64,000 nt of DNA from contig CAVUZJ010000009.1 in NCBI GenBank assembly GCA_963745975.1, positions 1,361,085 to 1,425,084 of the forward strand. Reading direction: 5' to 3'. Position 1 is the stretch's first letter. Each line of letters starts with the position of its first letter. The notes below the pieces were generated by a model. That model made no database searches, was not told the DNA's origin, and saw only the letters and a program-made list of their open reading frames with translations. The DNA is from JAKAWQ01 sp963745975 (GTDB taxonomy: Bacteria > Pseudomonadota > Alphaproteobacteria > Acetobacterales > Acetobacteraceae). The position numbers and the translations under genes are program-made. Shown one piece after another: positions 18,269-27,467 of this stretch.

Positions 18269-20149
18269 ATGCAGATGAAGCGCGAACACCACATCCATTT
18301 CTGGTACTTCGTCCTGGCCTTCCTCGCCGTGCTCGCGATCGAGCAGTTCCTCGGCCAGCAGAGCCAGACCGAGACCGTTCCCTACAGCCAATTCCTGAGC
18401 TTGGTGCAGAAGCACGAGGTCAAGGACCTGGTCGTCGGCCCGAACCAGATCACCGGCGCCTACGTGACGCCCGCCAAGAACGGGCCGACGCAGTTCGAGA
18501 CCGACCGCGTGGACCCCGCACTCGCGACGATGCTCGAGAAGACCGGCATCGCTTTCTCGGGCGCGCCGGCGCCGGGCTTCATCACCACCCTGCTCGCCTG
18601 GTTCATGCCCGCGCTCGCCTTCGTGGTGCTCTGGATGTTCCTGGTGCGCCCCGCCGCCGGCGGCGGCGGCTTGGGCGGCATGGGCGGGTTGTTCGCGGTG
18701 GGGAAGAGCCGGGCCAAAATCTATAGCGAGAACGAGGTTTCGGTGCGCTTCGCCGATGTCGCCGGCGTCGACGAGGCGAAGGAGGAGCTGCAGGAGATCG
18801 TTTCCTTCCTCAAGGACCCGAAGCGCTACGGCAGGCTCGGCGCGCGCATCCCCAAGGGGATCCTGCTGGTGGGGCCGCCGGGCACCGGCAAGACGCTGCT
18901 CGCGCGCGCGGTGGCCGGCGAGGCGGGCGTGCCGTTCTTCTCCATCAACGGCTCGGAATTCGTCGAGATGTTCGTGGGCGTGGGCGCGGCACGCGTGCGC
19001 GACCTCTTCAAGCAGGCACGCGAGCAGGCGCCGGCGATCATCTTCATCGACGAGATCGACGCGCTGGGCCGCGCGCGCTCGGGCTTCATGGGCGGCGGGG
19101 GCCATGACGAAAAGGAGCAGACGCTGAACCAGCTGCTCGCCGAGATCGACGGCTTCGATCCCTCGATCGGTGTCGTGCTGCTCGCCGCCACCAACCGGCC
19201 CGAGATCCTCGACCCCGCGCTCTTGCGCGCCGGCCGCTTCGACCGGCAGGTGCTGGTGGACCGGCCGGACAAGAAGGGGCGGATTGAAATCCTCGACATC
19301 TACATCCACAAGGTAGAGCTCGCGCCGGGCGTTTCGCTCGAGCAGATCGCGGCGCTGACGCCCGGGTTCACCGGCGCCGATCTCGCCAACCTGGTCAACG
19401 AGGCGGCGCTGCTGGCGACGCGGCGCAACGCCGAGCAGGTAACGTTCGAGGATTTCGAGCAGGCGGTCGAACGCATCATCGCCGGGCTCGAGAAGCGCAA
19501 CCGGCTGCTCAACGTCCATGAGCGCAATGTGGTCGCTCATCACGAGACGGGCCACGCGCTGGTGGCGATGACGCTGCCGGGGACGGATCCGGTGCAGAAG
19601 GTCTCGATCATTCCGCGCGGGATGGGCGCGCTCGGCTACACGATCCAGCGCCCGCTCGAGGACCGCTATTTGATGGAGCAGAGCGAGCTCCTCAACCGGA
19701 TGGCCGTGCTGCTCGGCGGGCGGGCGGCGGAGAGCGTGATCTTCGGCGAGATTTCAACAGGTGCGGCCGACGATCTTGCCAAGGCAACCGAGATCGCGCG
19801 CAACATGGTGGTGCGCTACGGCATGGATCCGCGGCTCGGGCAGGCGGTGTACGAGGCGCAGCGGTCGCGCTTCCTCCAGGGACCGGAGGGGGCGGAGTTC
19901 CAGCCCAGGCAGTACGGCGAGGAAACCGCGACCGCGATCGACGAGGCGGTGCGCGATCTCGTCGACGGCGCGTACGCACGCGCGCGCGCGATCCTGACGG
20001 CGAACGAGAAGGGGCTGCGCGAGACGGCGCGCGCGCTGCTCGCCAAGGAAACGATGACGGCAGCCGAGATCGAGGCAATCACCGGCCCGCTCTCGCCGCC
20101 GGCGGCGCTTCCCGCGCCCGCCGTGGCAGAGACGGCGCCCGCGCGTTGA
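18269..20149 (+). CDS. ftsH: FtsH-type ATP-dependent zinc metalloprotease
   Basis: 626 residues. Two N-terminal membrane helices (about 11-28 and 107-126) flank a short periplasmic domain. The AAA domain has Walker A GPPGTGKT (202-209), Walker B IIFIDEIDALG and the SRH ending RAGRFDRQ. The protease site is HETGH at 425-429, one residue different from the common HEAGH. It degrades membrane and short-lived cytoplasmic proteins as a hexamer at the inner membrane. Neighbours are not the usual tilS or folP, so this may be a second FtsH rather than the housekeeping one. Confidence 0.92.
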   Translation: MQMKREHHIHFWYFVLAFLAVLAIEQFLGQQSQTETVPYSQFLSLVQKHEVKDLVVGPNQITGAYVTPAKNGPTQFETDRVDPALATMLEKTGIAFSGAPAPGFITTLLAWFMPALAFVVLWMFLVRPAAGGGGLGGMGGLFAVGKSRAKIYSENEVSVRFADVAGVDEAKEELQEIVSFLKDPKRYGRLGARIPKGILLVGPPGTGKTLLARAVAGEAGVPFFSINGSEFVEMFVGVGAARVRDLFKQAREQAPAIIFIDEIDALGRARSGFMGGGGHDEKEQTLNQLLAEIDGFDPSIGVVLLAATNRPEILDPALLRAGRFDRQVLVDRPDKKGRIEILDIYIHKVELAPGVSLEQIAALTPGFTGADLANLVNEAALLATRRNAEQVTFEDFEQAVERIIAGLEKRNRLLNVHERNVVAHHETGHALVAMTLPGTDPVQKVSIIPRGMGALGYTIQRPLEDRYLMEQSELLNRMAVLLGGRAAESVIFGEISTGAADDLAKATEIARNMVVRYGMDPRLGQAVYEAQRSRFLQGPEGAEFQPRQYGEETATAIDEAVRDLVDGAYARARAILTANEKGLRETARALLAKETMTAAEIEAITGPLSPPAALPAPAVAETAPAR

Positions 20150-20201
20150 CGGAGCAAGGGCCCCGTCCTAGCGTCCCTTTCCTGCACGCAAGGAGAGGAT
20201 G

Positions 20202-20978
20202 ATGGCGAACCGGGTGAAGCAGCTCTGGGCGGAAGACAAGGCGGTGGTCAACGGATGGCTTGCCATTCCTTCCGGCTTCGCCGCCGAAGTGATGTCCCAG
20301 GCGGGATGGGACAGCCTCACCGTCGATATCCAGCACGGCGTGCAGGACTATCAGTCGATGGTCGCGTGCTTCCAGGGGTTCCAGAGCCGGCCGGTGACGC
20401 CGCTCGTGCGCGTGCCCTGGAACGAGCCCGGTATCATCGGCAAGGTGCTCGACGGCGGGGCGATGGGCGTGATCTGCCCGATGATCAACACGCGCGCGCA
20501 AGCCGAAGCCCTCGTCTCCTACTGCCGCTACCCGCCGCAGGGAACGCGGAGCAACGGCGCCATTCGCGCCGGCATCTACGGCGAAGGCGGGGACTACGTG
20601 AAGACCGCCAATTCCGAGGTTCTCTGCATCCCGATGATCGAGACGCAGCAGGCGCTCGACAATCTCGAGGCGATCCTCGACGTGCCCGGCATCAACGGCA
20701 TCTATGTCGGGCCGAGCGACCTCGGATTCTCGCTCGGCCTCGCGCCGAGGCTCGACCGCGAGGAGCCGCAGATCTTTAAGATCTACGAGCGGCTGATCGG
20801 CGAGACCGGCAAGCGCAAGATCGCCGCCGGCGTGCACAACGCAACGCCCGCCTATGCCGCGCGGATGATCGACATGGGCTTTCGCCTCGTCACCATCGCC
20901 AACGACAGCGGGCTGATGTTCCGCGCCGCGCAAGGCGCGGTCGCCGCGGTGCGCGAGGCTGCCAAAGGCAAGGCCTGA
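20202..20978 (+). CDS. HpcH/HpaI-family 2-keto-3-deoxy acid aldolase
   Basis: About 258 residues, TIM-barrel class II aldolase. Motifs are VDIQHGVQDY, PLVRVPWNEP (catalytic Arg), IPMIETQQALDNLEAI (metal-binding Glu) and IYVGPSDLGFSLG (metal-binding Asp). The family cleaves 2-keto-3-deoxy sugar acids or related hydroxy-keto acids to pyruvate and an aldehyde. The next gene, an altronate/galactarate-type dehydratase, would make such substrates, so the two form a plausible sugar-acid pathway. AAGGAG precedes the ATG pair at 20199/20202. Confidence 0.9.
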   Translation: MANRVKQLWAEDKAVVNGWLAIPSGFAAEVMSQAGWDSLTVDIQHGVQDYQSMVACFQGFQSRPVTPLVRVPWNEPGIIGKVLDGGAMGVICPMINTRAQAEALVSYCRYPPQGTRSNGAIRAGIYGEGGDYVKTANSEVLCIPMIETQQALDNLEAILDVPGINGIYVGPSDLGFSLGLAPRLDREEPQIFKIYERLIGETGKRKIAAGVHNATPAYAARMIDMGFRLVTIANDSGLMFRAAQGAVAAVREAAKGKA

Positions 20979-20996
20979 ACCATGGAGTGAGCTGCC

Positions 20997-22520
20997 ATGT
21001 CCCCGCCCCCCGTGATCCGCCTCCATCCCGATGACGGGGTGGTGATCGCGCGCGCGACCCTCCTGCCCGGCACGCCCGTCGCGCCGGGCGTCGCGGCACT
21101 CGATCGCATCCCGGCGGGGCACAAGGTCGCGGTCAGGGCGCACGCGGCGGGCGAGCCGATCCGCCGCTACGGACAGGTGATCGGCTTCGCCACCGCGGCG
21201 ATCGCGCCCGGCCGGCACGTGCACGTGCAGAATTGCGGCATGGGCGATTTCGCCAAGGACTACGCCTACGGCGCGGATGCGAAGCCGACCGAGATGATCG
21301 ATCCACCGGCAACCTTCGAGGGCATCCGCCGGCCGGACGGCAAGGTCGCGACGCGCAACTATATCGGCATCGTGACGAGCGTGAATTGTAGCGCCCACGT
21401 CGCGGACCTGATCGCCGACGCCTTCAAGCGCAACCCCTTCTCCAACACCGACCCGCTCGCCGAATTCCCCAACGTGGACGGGGTGGTGGCGCTCACCCAC
21501 AAGACCGGCTGCGGGATGAGCATGGGCGAGCCGCTCAAGCTCCTGCGGCGGACGCTCGCGGGCTACGCGCGGCATGCGAACTTCTCCCACGTCATCGCGC
21601 TCGGGCTGGGCTGCGAGGTGAACCAGATCGGGCCAATGATGGAGGAGCAGCGCCTAGCCGGGCGGCTCCGCTCGATGGACATCCAGTCGATGGGCGGGAC
21701 GCGCAAGACGGTGGAAGCCGGCATCGGCTTCGTCCGCGAAGTGCTCGCGGAGTCAAACACCGCGACGCGCGAAACCGTGCCGCTTTCGGCACTCACCGTC
21801 GCCCTGCAATGCGGTGGCTCGGACGGATATTCCGGCGTCTCCGCCAACCCGGCACTCGGCGCGGCGAGCGACCTCGTCGTGCGCAACGGCGGCACCGTGA
21901 TCCTCTCCGAAACGCCCGAGACCTACGGCGCCGAACACCTGCTGACGCGCCGCGCGACCAGCCGCGAAGTGGGCGAGAAACTCGTGGGCCTGATGCGCTG
22001 GTGGGAGGACTACACGCGCCGCGAGGGCGCGGAAATGAACGCCAACCCCTCCCCGGGCAACAAGGCGGGCGGGCTCACCACCATCCTCGAGAAGTCGCTG
22101 GGCGCGATGGCCAAGGCGGGCAGCACCAACCTCACCGAAGTGGTGCGCTACGCCGAGCCGCCGAGCACGCGCGGCTTCGTCTTCATGGATACCCCCGGCT
22201 ACGACCCGGTCGCGGCAACGGGCCAGGTCGCCGGCGGCGCGAACCTCGTCTGCTTCACGACAGGACGGGGCAGCGTCTTCGGCTGCAAACCCGCGCCCTC
22301 GATCAAGCTCGCCACGAACACGCCCATGTACGACCGCATGAGCGAGGATATGGACGTCAACTGCGGCACCGTCCTCGACGGGGACGAAACCGTCCAGGCA
22401 TGCGGCGAACGAATCTTCGACCTCATCCGGCGCGTCGCCTCGGGCGAACGAACGAAAAGCGAAACCTACGATTTCGGCAGCTCCGAATTCGCCCCCTGGG
22501 TCATCGGCGCCACGATGTGA
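20997..22520 (+). CDS. UxaA/GarD-family altronate or galactarate dehydratase
   Basis: 507 residues. An N-terminal SAF-like domain (about 1-95, containing VHVQNCGM) is followed by the catalytic domain. Its Cys and His residues, which bind iron in this family, lie in VNCSAHVAD, KTGCGMSMG, LGLGCEVNQ, LQCGGSDGYSG and VNCGTVLDG. The enzyme dehydrates a hexonate or hexarate to a 2-keto-3-deoxy acid. It follows the aldolase gene by 18 bp in the same direction, so they are probably co-transcribed. Which sugar acid is used is not determinable. Confidence 0.9.
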   Translation: MSPPPVIRLHPDDGVVIARATLLPGTPVAPGVAALDRIPAGHKVAVRAHAAGEPIRRYGQVIGFATAAIAPGRHVHVQNCGMGDFAKDYAYGADAKPTEMIDPPATFEGIRRPDGKVATRNYIGIVTSVNCSAHVADLIADAFKRNPFSNTDPLAEFPNVDGVVALTHKTGCGMSMGEPLKLLRRTLAGYARHANFSHVIALGLGCEVNQIGPMMEEQRLAGRLRSMDIQSMGGTRKTVEAGIGFVREVLAESNTATRETVPLSALTVALQCGGSDGYSGVSANPALGAASDLVVRNGGTVILSETPETYGAEHLLTRRATSREVGEKLVGLMRWWEDYTRREGAEMNANPSPGNKAGGLTTILEKSLGAMAKAGSTNLTEVVRYAEPPSTRGFVFMDTPGYDPVAATGQVAGGANLVCFTTGRGSVFGCKPAPSIKLATNTPMYDRMSEDMDVNCGTVLDGDETVQACGERIFDLIRRVASGERTKSETYDFGSSEFAPWVIGATM

Positions 22521-22526
22521 TGAAAA

Positions 22527-22580
22527 GGCCAGGGGCTCTGCCCCTTGGAACCCCGCCAAGGGCTGAGCCCTTGGAACCCT
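22527..22580 (+). terminator. Stem-loop terminator-like repeat, single module
   Basis: Two hairpins follow the dehydratase stop: CCAGGGGC-TCT-GCCCCTTGG (22529-22548) and CCAAGGGC-TGA-GCCCTTGG (22556-22574). The sequence is the reverse complement of the modules at 31064-31117 and 40311-40364. Here the downstream gene is in tandem and only one module is present. Confidence 0.7.
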
Positions 22581-22728
22581 TTCCTTGCGGCAATTGGTTG
22601 TGCCGCCCCCGGTTTGGAGCGATGATACCCGTAACAAAGCCATATGCGGGGGAAGCACGAAGTCAGCGCGCCGGAAAAGCAAGAATATGTTAGTTTTGCA
22701 TAAGTAATGGCTGGAAAGGAAAACGAAA

Positions 22729-23211
22729 ATGGGCGTAAGAGTAGATCCACACGAAATATACTTCGCCACATTCTTTGAGCGGTTTAACGCGCGATTCGGC
22801 CCGGCAATGCCCGATCGCCCTTCGGTGTGGCATGCGGGCGGGATTGTCGAGATCGCTGCTCTTCAACGGCAGTTCGAGATTTTCCGTGAAGGCCGTCCGT
22901 TCCTGGAAAGCGCCGCCCTCCTCGGACTTGGCGGATCGTTCAGCAGTCCCGCGAAGGATCGGTGGCTGGAATATCTGACCAGGTTGCCCCAGATGAGGAC
23001 GGATCAGGCTGGCGTGAACGGAGACCAGCGGATCGTCAGGGCGCTCATTGCGAATTTTGGGCGAGACACCCCATTGCCCTGCTTTATGCGGGCCTACGAT
23101 GGCCGGACCAGGGAGCCGGGCCTGGTGGTTGTCACCGAGGAAAACCCGCTTTTCTATCTGGAGAGCGTGATGTTCCTGACAATATCGCTGCCTATGCGAC
23201 CCGCGGGGTAA
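22729..23211 (+). CDS. Unknown protein in a less GC-rich segment
   Basis: 160 residues with a good ribosome-binding site (AAAGGAAAACGAAA before ATG). The start is MGVRVDPHEIYFATFFERF. No motif, signal peptide or membrane segment is recognisable. Codon and base use differ from the GC-rich neighbours and match the following methyltransferase and cyclase genes, suggesting joint acquisition. The last residues (LTISLPMRPAG) look non-native, and another frame continues as DVPDNIAAYATRGVNKLRD, so a 3' frameshift is possible. The methyltransferase starts 38 bp downstream. Confidence 0.55.
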   Translation: MGVRVDPHEIYFATFFERFNARFGPAMPDRPSVWHAGGIVEIAALQRQFEIFREGRPFLESAALLGLGGSFSSPAKDRWLEYLTRLPQMRTDQAGVNGDQRIVRALIANFGRDTPLPCFMRAYDGRTREPGLVVVTEENPLFYLESVMFLTISLPMRPAG

Positions 23212-23249
23212 ACAAACTCCGCGACGCACCGGCTTGGCTCGCTGGAGCA

Positions 23250-23883
23250 ATGCTCGTTCACGAGAGAATTTCTGAATACTATACCGGCAAGGTGAAGGAG
23301 TTCGGCTGCACCCCTCTGGGGGTCGATTGGACATGTGTAGCCACACAGGAAATGAGATTTGTCCAGCTACTCAAGCTCTGTGATTTCGGCTTGCCATTCA
23401 CGATAAACGACCTCGGCTGCGGCTATGGCGCTCTGGCAGGTTTCCTGAATCGGTGGCACGGTGCATCCGGCGTCGACTACCTAGGTATTGATCTGTCCAG
23501 GGAAATGGTGCGGCGCGCCCGCCAGCAATGGCGCGGTATCGATCGCGTGCGCTTCACCATAGGGTGTCGTTCTCCGCGCGCGGCCGATTACTCCGTAGCC
23601 AGCGGAATTTTCAACGTTCGTCTGGAGGACCCGAACGATCGTTGGAACGCTTTCATCCGATCGACGCTGCACGGCCTCGCGGCCACGAGCAATCGGGGCT
23701 TCGCCGTCAACTTCGTCAACCAACCACCAACCGGCGCATGGATACCGCCGGGTCTCTACACCACGCCGCCCGAGCCATGGATCGAGTACCTGTAGCAAAC
23801 ATATCGGCGCGGAGGTCGAGCTGGTCAAAGACTACGGAATGCGAGAGTTCACCTTGCTGGTCCGGCCGCGCCTTCACCGCTGA
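23250..23883 (+). pseudogene. SAM-dependent methyltransferase gene with a 3' frameshift
   Basis: The ATG at 23250 opens MLVHERISEYYTGKVKEF, then the SAM-binding motif INDLGCGYGALAGFL and YLGIDLSREMVRRARQQW, a class I methyltransferase. The frame stops at 23793-23795 after WIEYL. One nucleotide shift near 23789 restores a natural C-terminus, GAEVELVKDYGMREFTLLVR, ending at 23883. An extra base in that stretch is the simplest explanation. The truncated product (about 181 residues) keeps the SAM fold but loses the last strand. The intact reading overlaps the end of the convergent cyclase gene by 35 bp. Confidence 0.65.
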
Positions 23884-26800
23884 AACCGGCAAGCAGTGCG
23901 CGCGCTTCGTTCAGCCGCGCCCGGTAGATGGATGCGCCGCACTCATCGATCAGCCACTCCGCTTCGTCAAGCAGCGCGGTCGCGCTTCCGGCGCCGCTGG
24001 CGCCTTCGGTCAGGACGGCCAGGCTCGCGAGCGTGATCGTCGCCCGACATCTGGGCAGCCTTGCCCCGCGCAGCGGCGCCATCGCTAAGGCGTCGTTTGC
24101 CGCTGCGATCGCGCGGAGATGATCGCCTTTGCGCATCAGATAGTCTGCGAGATGCGCCAGCAATTCGGGTTCTAGCTCGATCGCCGCCCCGGTCTGCCGC
24201 AGGAACTCGATGGCGCGCATGGCGCCATTGGCCGCGCTTTCGTAGTCGCCCGAGACACCATGCGCGATTGCCTCGGTGGTGAGGTGGTATAGCCGCAGAT
24301 AAGCACCTCCATGCCGCTCAGCGAGGATGCCGATCCGTGCTGCGTGATCCATTGCCATCGCCGGGTCGCCAAGGCACCATGCCATGTCCACGTAGCCAAC
24401 ATGCGCAATGATCAACACGGTCGGGTCGATCAGAGTATCGATGCTGATCAGCCTGTCGAAACATGGCCGCGCTGCCTCGAATTGGCCCAGGCGCAGAAGG
24501 ATCCGGCCGCGCAGGCCAACGGCCCAATGCTCAACGCTGTATCCGAGAAAACGCTGATCGAAGTCGCTCACGTCGGCGATGGTGGCGAAGGCCGCGTCGC
24601 TTGCCTCCAGCGCCTGCCGCAGCAAACCGGCCCAGCCGTAAGCATGGCTGAGAGCCGCATGCAGTGTCGCAAGCCGCCCGGTGTCGTGGCTGCTTTCGGC
24701 CAGCGAAATCGCCTGCTTTAGCTGCTGCACGAACTCATCCGGGTTGCCGCCCGTTACCTGCCCTATGCGGCCGTCGACAAGCAGGAGAAGGGGAATTGTG
24801 GAGTCGTCCGTCTCCCGCGCCCATTTGAGCGCCTCCTGCACGAATGGCCGGGCCTGCTCCGTCGTCGCTCCTTCCCGCCATCCAAGCCAGGCGATCTCGG
24901 CGCTCGCCTCGATCCGCAGCGTGTCGTTTGCGAGCGAACGCGGCTCATCGGCCATCAGCGTGCGGACCTTTTGCCAGAATGTCATGGCCTGGGCCGAGCT
25001 CATCTGGCCGATCCACCGTGCTGCGCGCGCCGCATGGAAGGCGGCAAGGTTGCGTTCTCCCGCCTCTTCCAAATGATGCGCCACGAGTGCCGCATATTCG
25101 TCGGTGCGATCGATGCGAATCCGTTCAATCGCCTGGGCGACCGCCGCATGCAGCTCGCGTCGTCGAGATCTGAGCTGGGTTGTATACGCGACTTCCTGCA
25201 GGAGCGGGTGACGGAACCGATAGGCCGGCTCGTCAACGACGTCGCCGGCCTGCAGCAATTCCGCATCGCAAAGGCGCTTCAGACCGGCTTGCAGCACATC
25301 CGGCTCCTCCGCGACCACGGTTTGCAGAATCGCGAGATCGAACTCTTTCCCGATGATCGAGCCGACTTGAAGCACGTGCCTTTCGCGCGGCCCCAGGCCG
25401 TCGATGCGCGCACCGATGACGGCCTGAACGGTGGCCGGCAGAGCGTGCAGAAAAGGGGCGGCGCCGCGCCGGAAAGCACCTCGCGGGCCGGCCAGGACGC
25501 CATTCTCGGACAGGGACTGGACAAGCTCCTCGAGGAAGAACGGGTTCCCGCCGCTCCGTTCCGCGACATGTCGTCTGATCTCGCCCAAGGCGGGGTGCGG
25601 ACCCATGAGCTCCTCAACCAGCGCCTTCGTGTCGGGTGCTGCCAGTTCGACCAGCTCGATCTGGCGATAGTTGGGCGCCTGCATCCACTCCCGGCGAAAA
25701 GGCTGCCGGAAATTCACGATCAACATCATCCGGATCGCCGCGACCGCAGATGCTATCGTATCGACAAAGCCGGCGCTCGCCTCGTCGAGCCAATGGAGGT
25801 CCTCTATGATGACGACCGAGGCAACAGCACCACCATGAATAAGCAGCGAGCGCACGATGTCCTGCAGTCGCGCGTTGCGTGTCTTGGCACTGACCCAGGA
25901 GCGCTGTTCCGTTTGGAACGGTATCCTTAGGAAGTCGCAGACCAGCGGCAGGTCACCTTTTTCGGTCGCACCCACTTCCGCCAACCGCCCGGCGACAGCG
26001 GCAACAACTGATTCGGAATAATCTCCGGCATTGATGCGGAAGCAGGCACTCCGCAGCAGTTCCAGGACGGGATGCAACGGGGTGGCTACGCCGTACGGTT
26101 GTGATCTCGTCTCGAACACCGGAATCGATTGTGCCCGGCAGAGTTCGGCAAACTCGTAGCACAAGCGGCTTTTGCCCGCACCCGGGACTCCGGCGATCCC
26201 GATGATTTGTCCCGCCCCCGCTTGGGCGGTTCGCAAGCTCTTTGTGAGTAGAGCCAATTCGCGATCGCGACCGACAAAGGCCGGCCAGGCGAACCGGCGG
26301 AACCGCTGGGCGGCAACCGCCGATCTCATGCCAACCAAGGAGTACAGCAACACCGGCTGCTGCAGTCCGCGCAGCGCTCGTTGACCGAGGAATCGTACCT
26401 CGCAGAAGGAGGCGACCAAGCGATAGCAGGCTTCGCTGATGCAAATGTCGCCCGGCTCCACTTGCCCGACCAGGCGGCTGCCAAGGTGAAGCGTCATTCC
26501 GTAGGCACTGGAAATGCCGACCGCCCCACCGATGGGCGCATCGGACACGATTTCACCGGAATGTAGCCCGGCACGGATCGAGAGCCCTTCCTTGCCGGTG
26601 CAAACCGCTTCCCTGATGGCCAAAGCGGCCTGGCAGGCAAGCACGGCATGTCCTTCTTGCGTCTGTGGCGCTCCGAATAGTGCCATGATGCCGTCGCCCA
26701 GGGTACGGCCGATCGTTCCTCCCAATCGCTGAACGGTGTCGCACATTGTCCGCAGAATGGGCTCCAGCCACTGCATGGCTGATTCCGGATCGAGCTGCGC

Positions 26801-26995
26801 AACCAGCTCGGTTGACCTGACGAGATCGACAAACAGGACGGTTACCTGCTTCAGCTCCGGCCGAGCCGGCTCCCGATAATCGCTCGTCGTGGAGGGGGGC
26901 GCAGCCGACGGCGGCGGCGTCTTGAGTGCAGCCCCGCATGCGCCACAGAACCGATTGCTCACCGGATTGGGCGATCCGCAGACCTCGCACTGCAT
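23849..26995 (-). CDS. Class III nucleotide cyclase-AAA ATPase-TPR regulatory protein
   Basis: 1048 residues. A zinc ribbon (C3, C6, C17, C20) is followed by a class III cyclase homology domain at about 48-200 with metal-binding aspartates D57 (LFVDLVRST) and D101 (TLGDGIMALFG). An AAA/NB-ARC-like ATPase has Walker A GVPGAGKS at 269-276 and Walker B VVIIEDLHWLDE. A long helical repeat region fills the C-terminal half. Cytoplasmic proteins of this plan probably couple ligand or protein sensing to cAMP or ATP hydrolysis, but their inputs are unknown. Its GC content is lower than its neighbours, which suggests transfer. Confidence 0.88.
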   Translation of the reverse strand: MQCEVCGSPNPVSNRFCGACGAALKTPPPSAAPPSTTSDYREPARPELKQVTVLFVDLVRSTELVAQLDPESAMQWLEPILRTMCDTVQRLGGTIGRTLGDGIMALFGAPQTQEGHAVLACQAALAIREAVCTGKEGLSIRAGLHSGEIVSDAPIGGAVGISSAYGMTLHLGSRLVGQVEPGDICISEACYRLVASFCEVRFLGQRALRGLQQPVLLYSLVGMRSAVAAQRFRRFAWPAFVGRDRELALLTKSLRTAQAGAGQIIGIAGVPGAGKSRLCYEFAELCRAQSIPVFETRSQPYGVATPLHPVLELLRSACFRINAGDYSESVVAAVAGRLAEVGATEKGDLPLVCDFLRIPFQTEQRSWVSAKTRNARLQDIVRSLLIHGGAVASVVIIEDLHWLDEASAGFVDTIASAVAAIRMMLIVNFRQPFRREWMQAPNYRQIELVELAAPDTKALVEELMGPHPALGEIRRHVAERSGGNPFFLEELVQSLSENGVLAGPRGAFRRGAAPFLHALPATVQAVIGARIDGLGPRERHVLQVGSIIGKEFDLAILQTVVAEEPDVLQAGLKRLCDAELLQAGDVVDEPAYRFRHPLLQEVAYTTQLRSRRRELHAAVAQAIERIRIDRTDEYAALVAHHLEEAGERNLAAFHAARAARWIGQMSSAQAMTFWQKVRTLMADEPRSLANDTLRIEASAEIAWLGWREGATTEQARPFVQEALKWARETDDSTIPLLLLVDGRIGQVTGGNPDEFVQQLKQAISLAESSHDTGRLATLHAALSHAYGWAGLLRQALEASDAAFATIADVSDFDQRFLGYSVEHWAVGLRGRILLRLGQFEAARPCFDRLISIDTLIDPTVLIIAHVGYVDMAWCLGDPAMAMDHAARIGILAERHGGAYLRLYHLTTEAIAHGVSGDYESAANGAMRAIEFLRQTGAAIELEPELLAHLADYLMRKGDHLRAIAAANDALAMAPLRGARLPRCRATITLASLAVLTEGASGAGSATALLDEAEWLIDECGASIYRARLNEARALLAGFSGEGAAGPAR

Positions 26996-27124
26996 CGCGA
27001 TCTCGCCGTGCGTACTAGGAATGGTCCGGCTGGTCGGATTGCGGCCAAAAACGGGAAGGCGTTTGGAATCTCGATTGGCGGCAAGTCAACCAGCCGCCAG
27101 GTTCGATGGATCGGTTCAGGGGGC

Positions 27125-27274
27125 TCAACATGCCGCGACGACGGCCAGTCGCTCCAATTCGGCCATCGCAGTCATTGCCCGCTTTCCGTCCGTCCGTAGT
27201 GGGCTCATGCTTTCGACATGGACCGGAAAGATCTCGGGATTGCCACCCTGAAGGTTGGCGACGACGCCAGACAT
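27125..27274 (-). CDS. Possible 49-residue protein with strong ribosome-binding site
   Basis: ATG at 27272-27274 preceded by GAGGAGGAACAA. The product runs MSGVVANLQGGNPEIFPV to ELERLAVVAAC. No family is recognised. It lies 129 bp upstream of the cyclase gene on the same strand. The strong SD argues for translation; the short length and lack of recognisable relatives argue for caution. The rest of 26996-27463 shows no further gene. Confidence 0.4.
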   Translation of the reverse strand: MSGVVANLQGGNPEIFPVHVESMSPLRTDGKRAMTAMAELERLAVVAAC

Positions 27275-27429
27275 TTGTTCCTCCTCTTCCGGCACGCGCG
27301 GCATGCAGCTTAGCGCAATATGCCTTCCGCGCGGGATGCCGCCAATTCGCGGAAAGCAATTTCCTTCGAGGGCAGATCGCCATCAGACGGAATCGGCTGA
27401 TCGCGCGAAGCTGCTCGTAACACAAATAC

Positions 27430-27467
27430 CTAGAGTGGTTCGCGTGAGCGAGTGCGAGCCACTCTAG
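27430..27467 (-). terminator. Hairpin containing the slt stop codon (CTAGAG family, copy 1)
   Basis: CTAGAGTGG at 27430-27438 pairs with CCACTCTAG at 27459-27467, with a further partial stem inside. The TAG of slt (27464-27466) is part of the stem. A related hairpin ends the kinase gene at 34603-34646. There is no U-tract, so a rho-independent role is uncertain. Confidence 0.6.
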
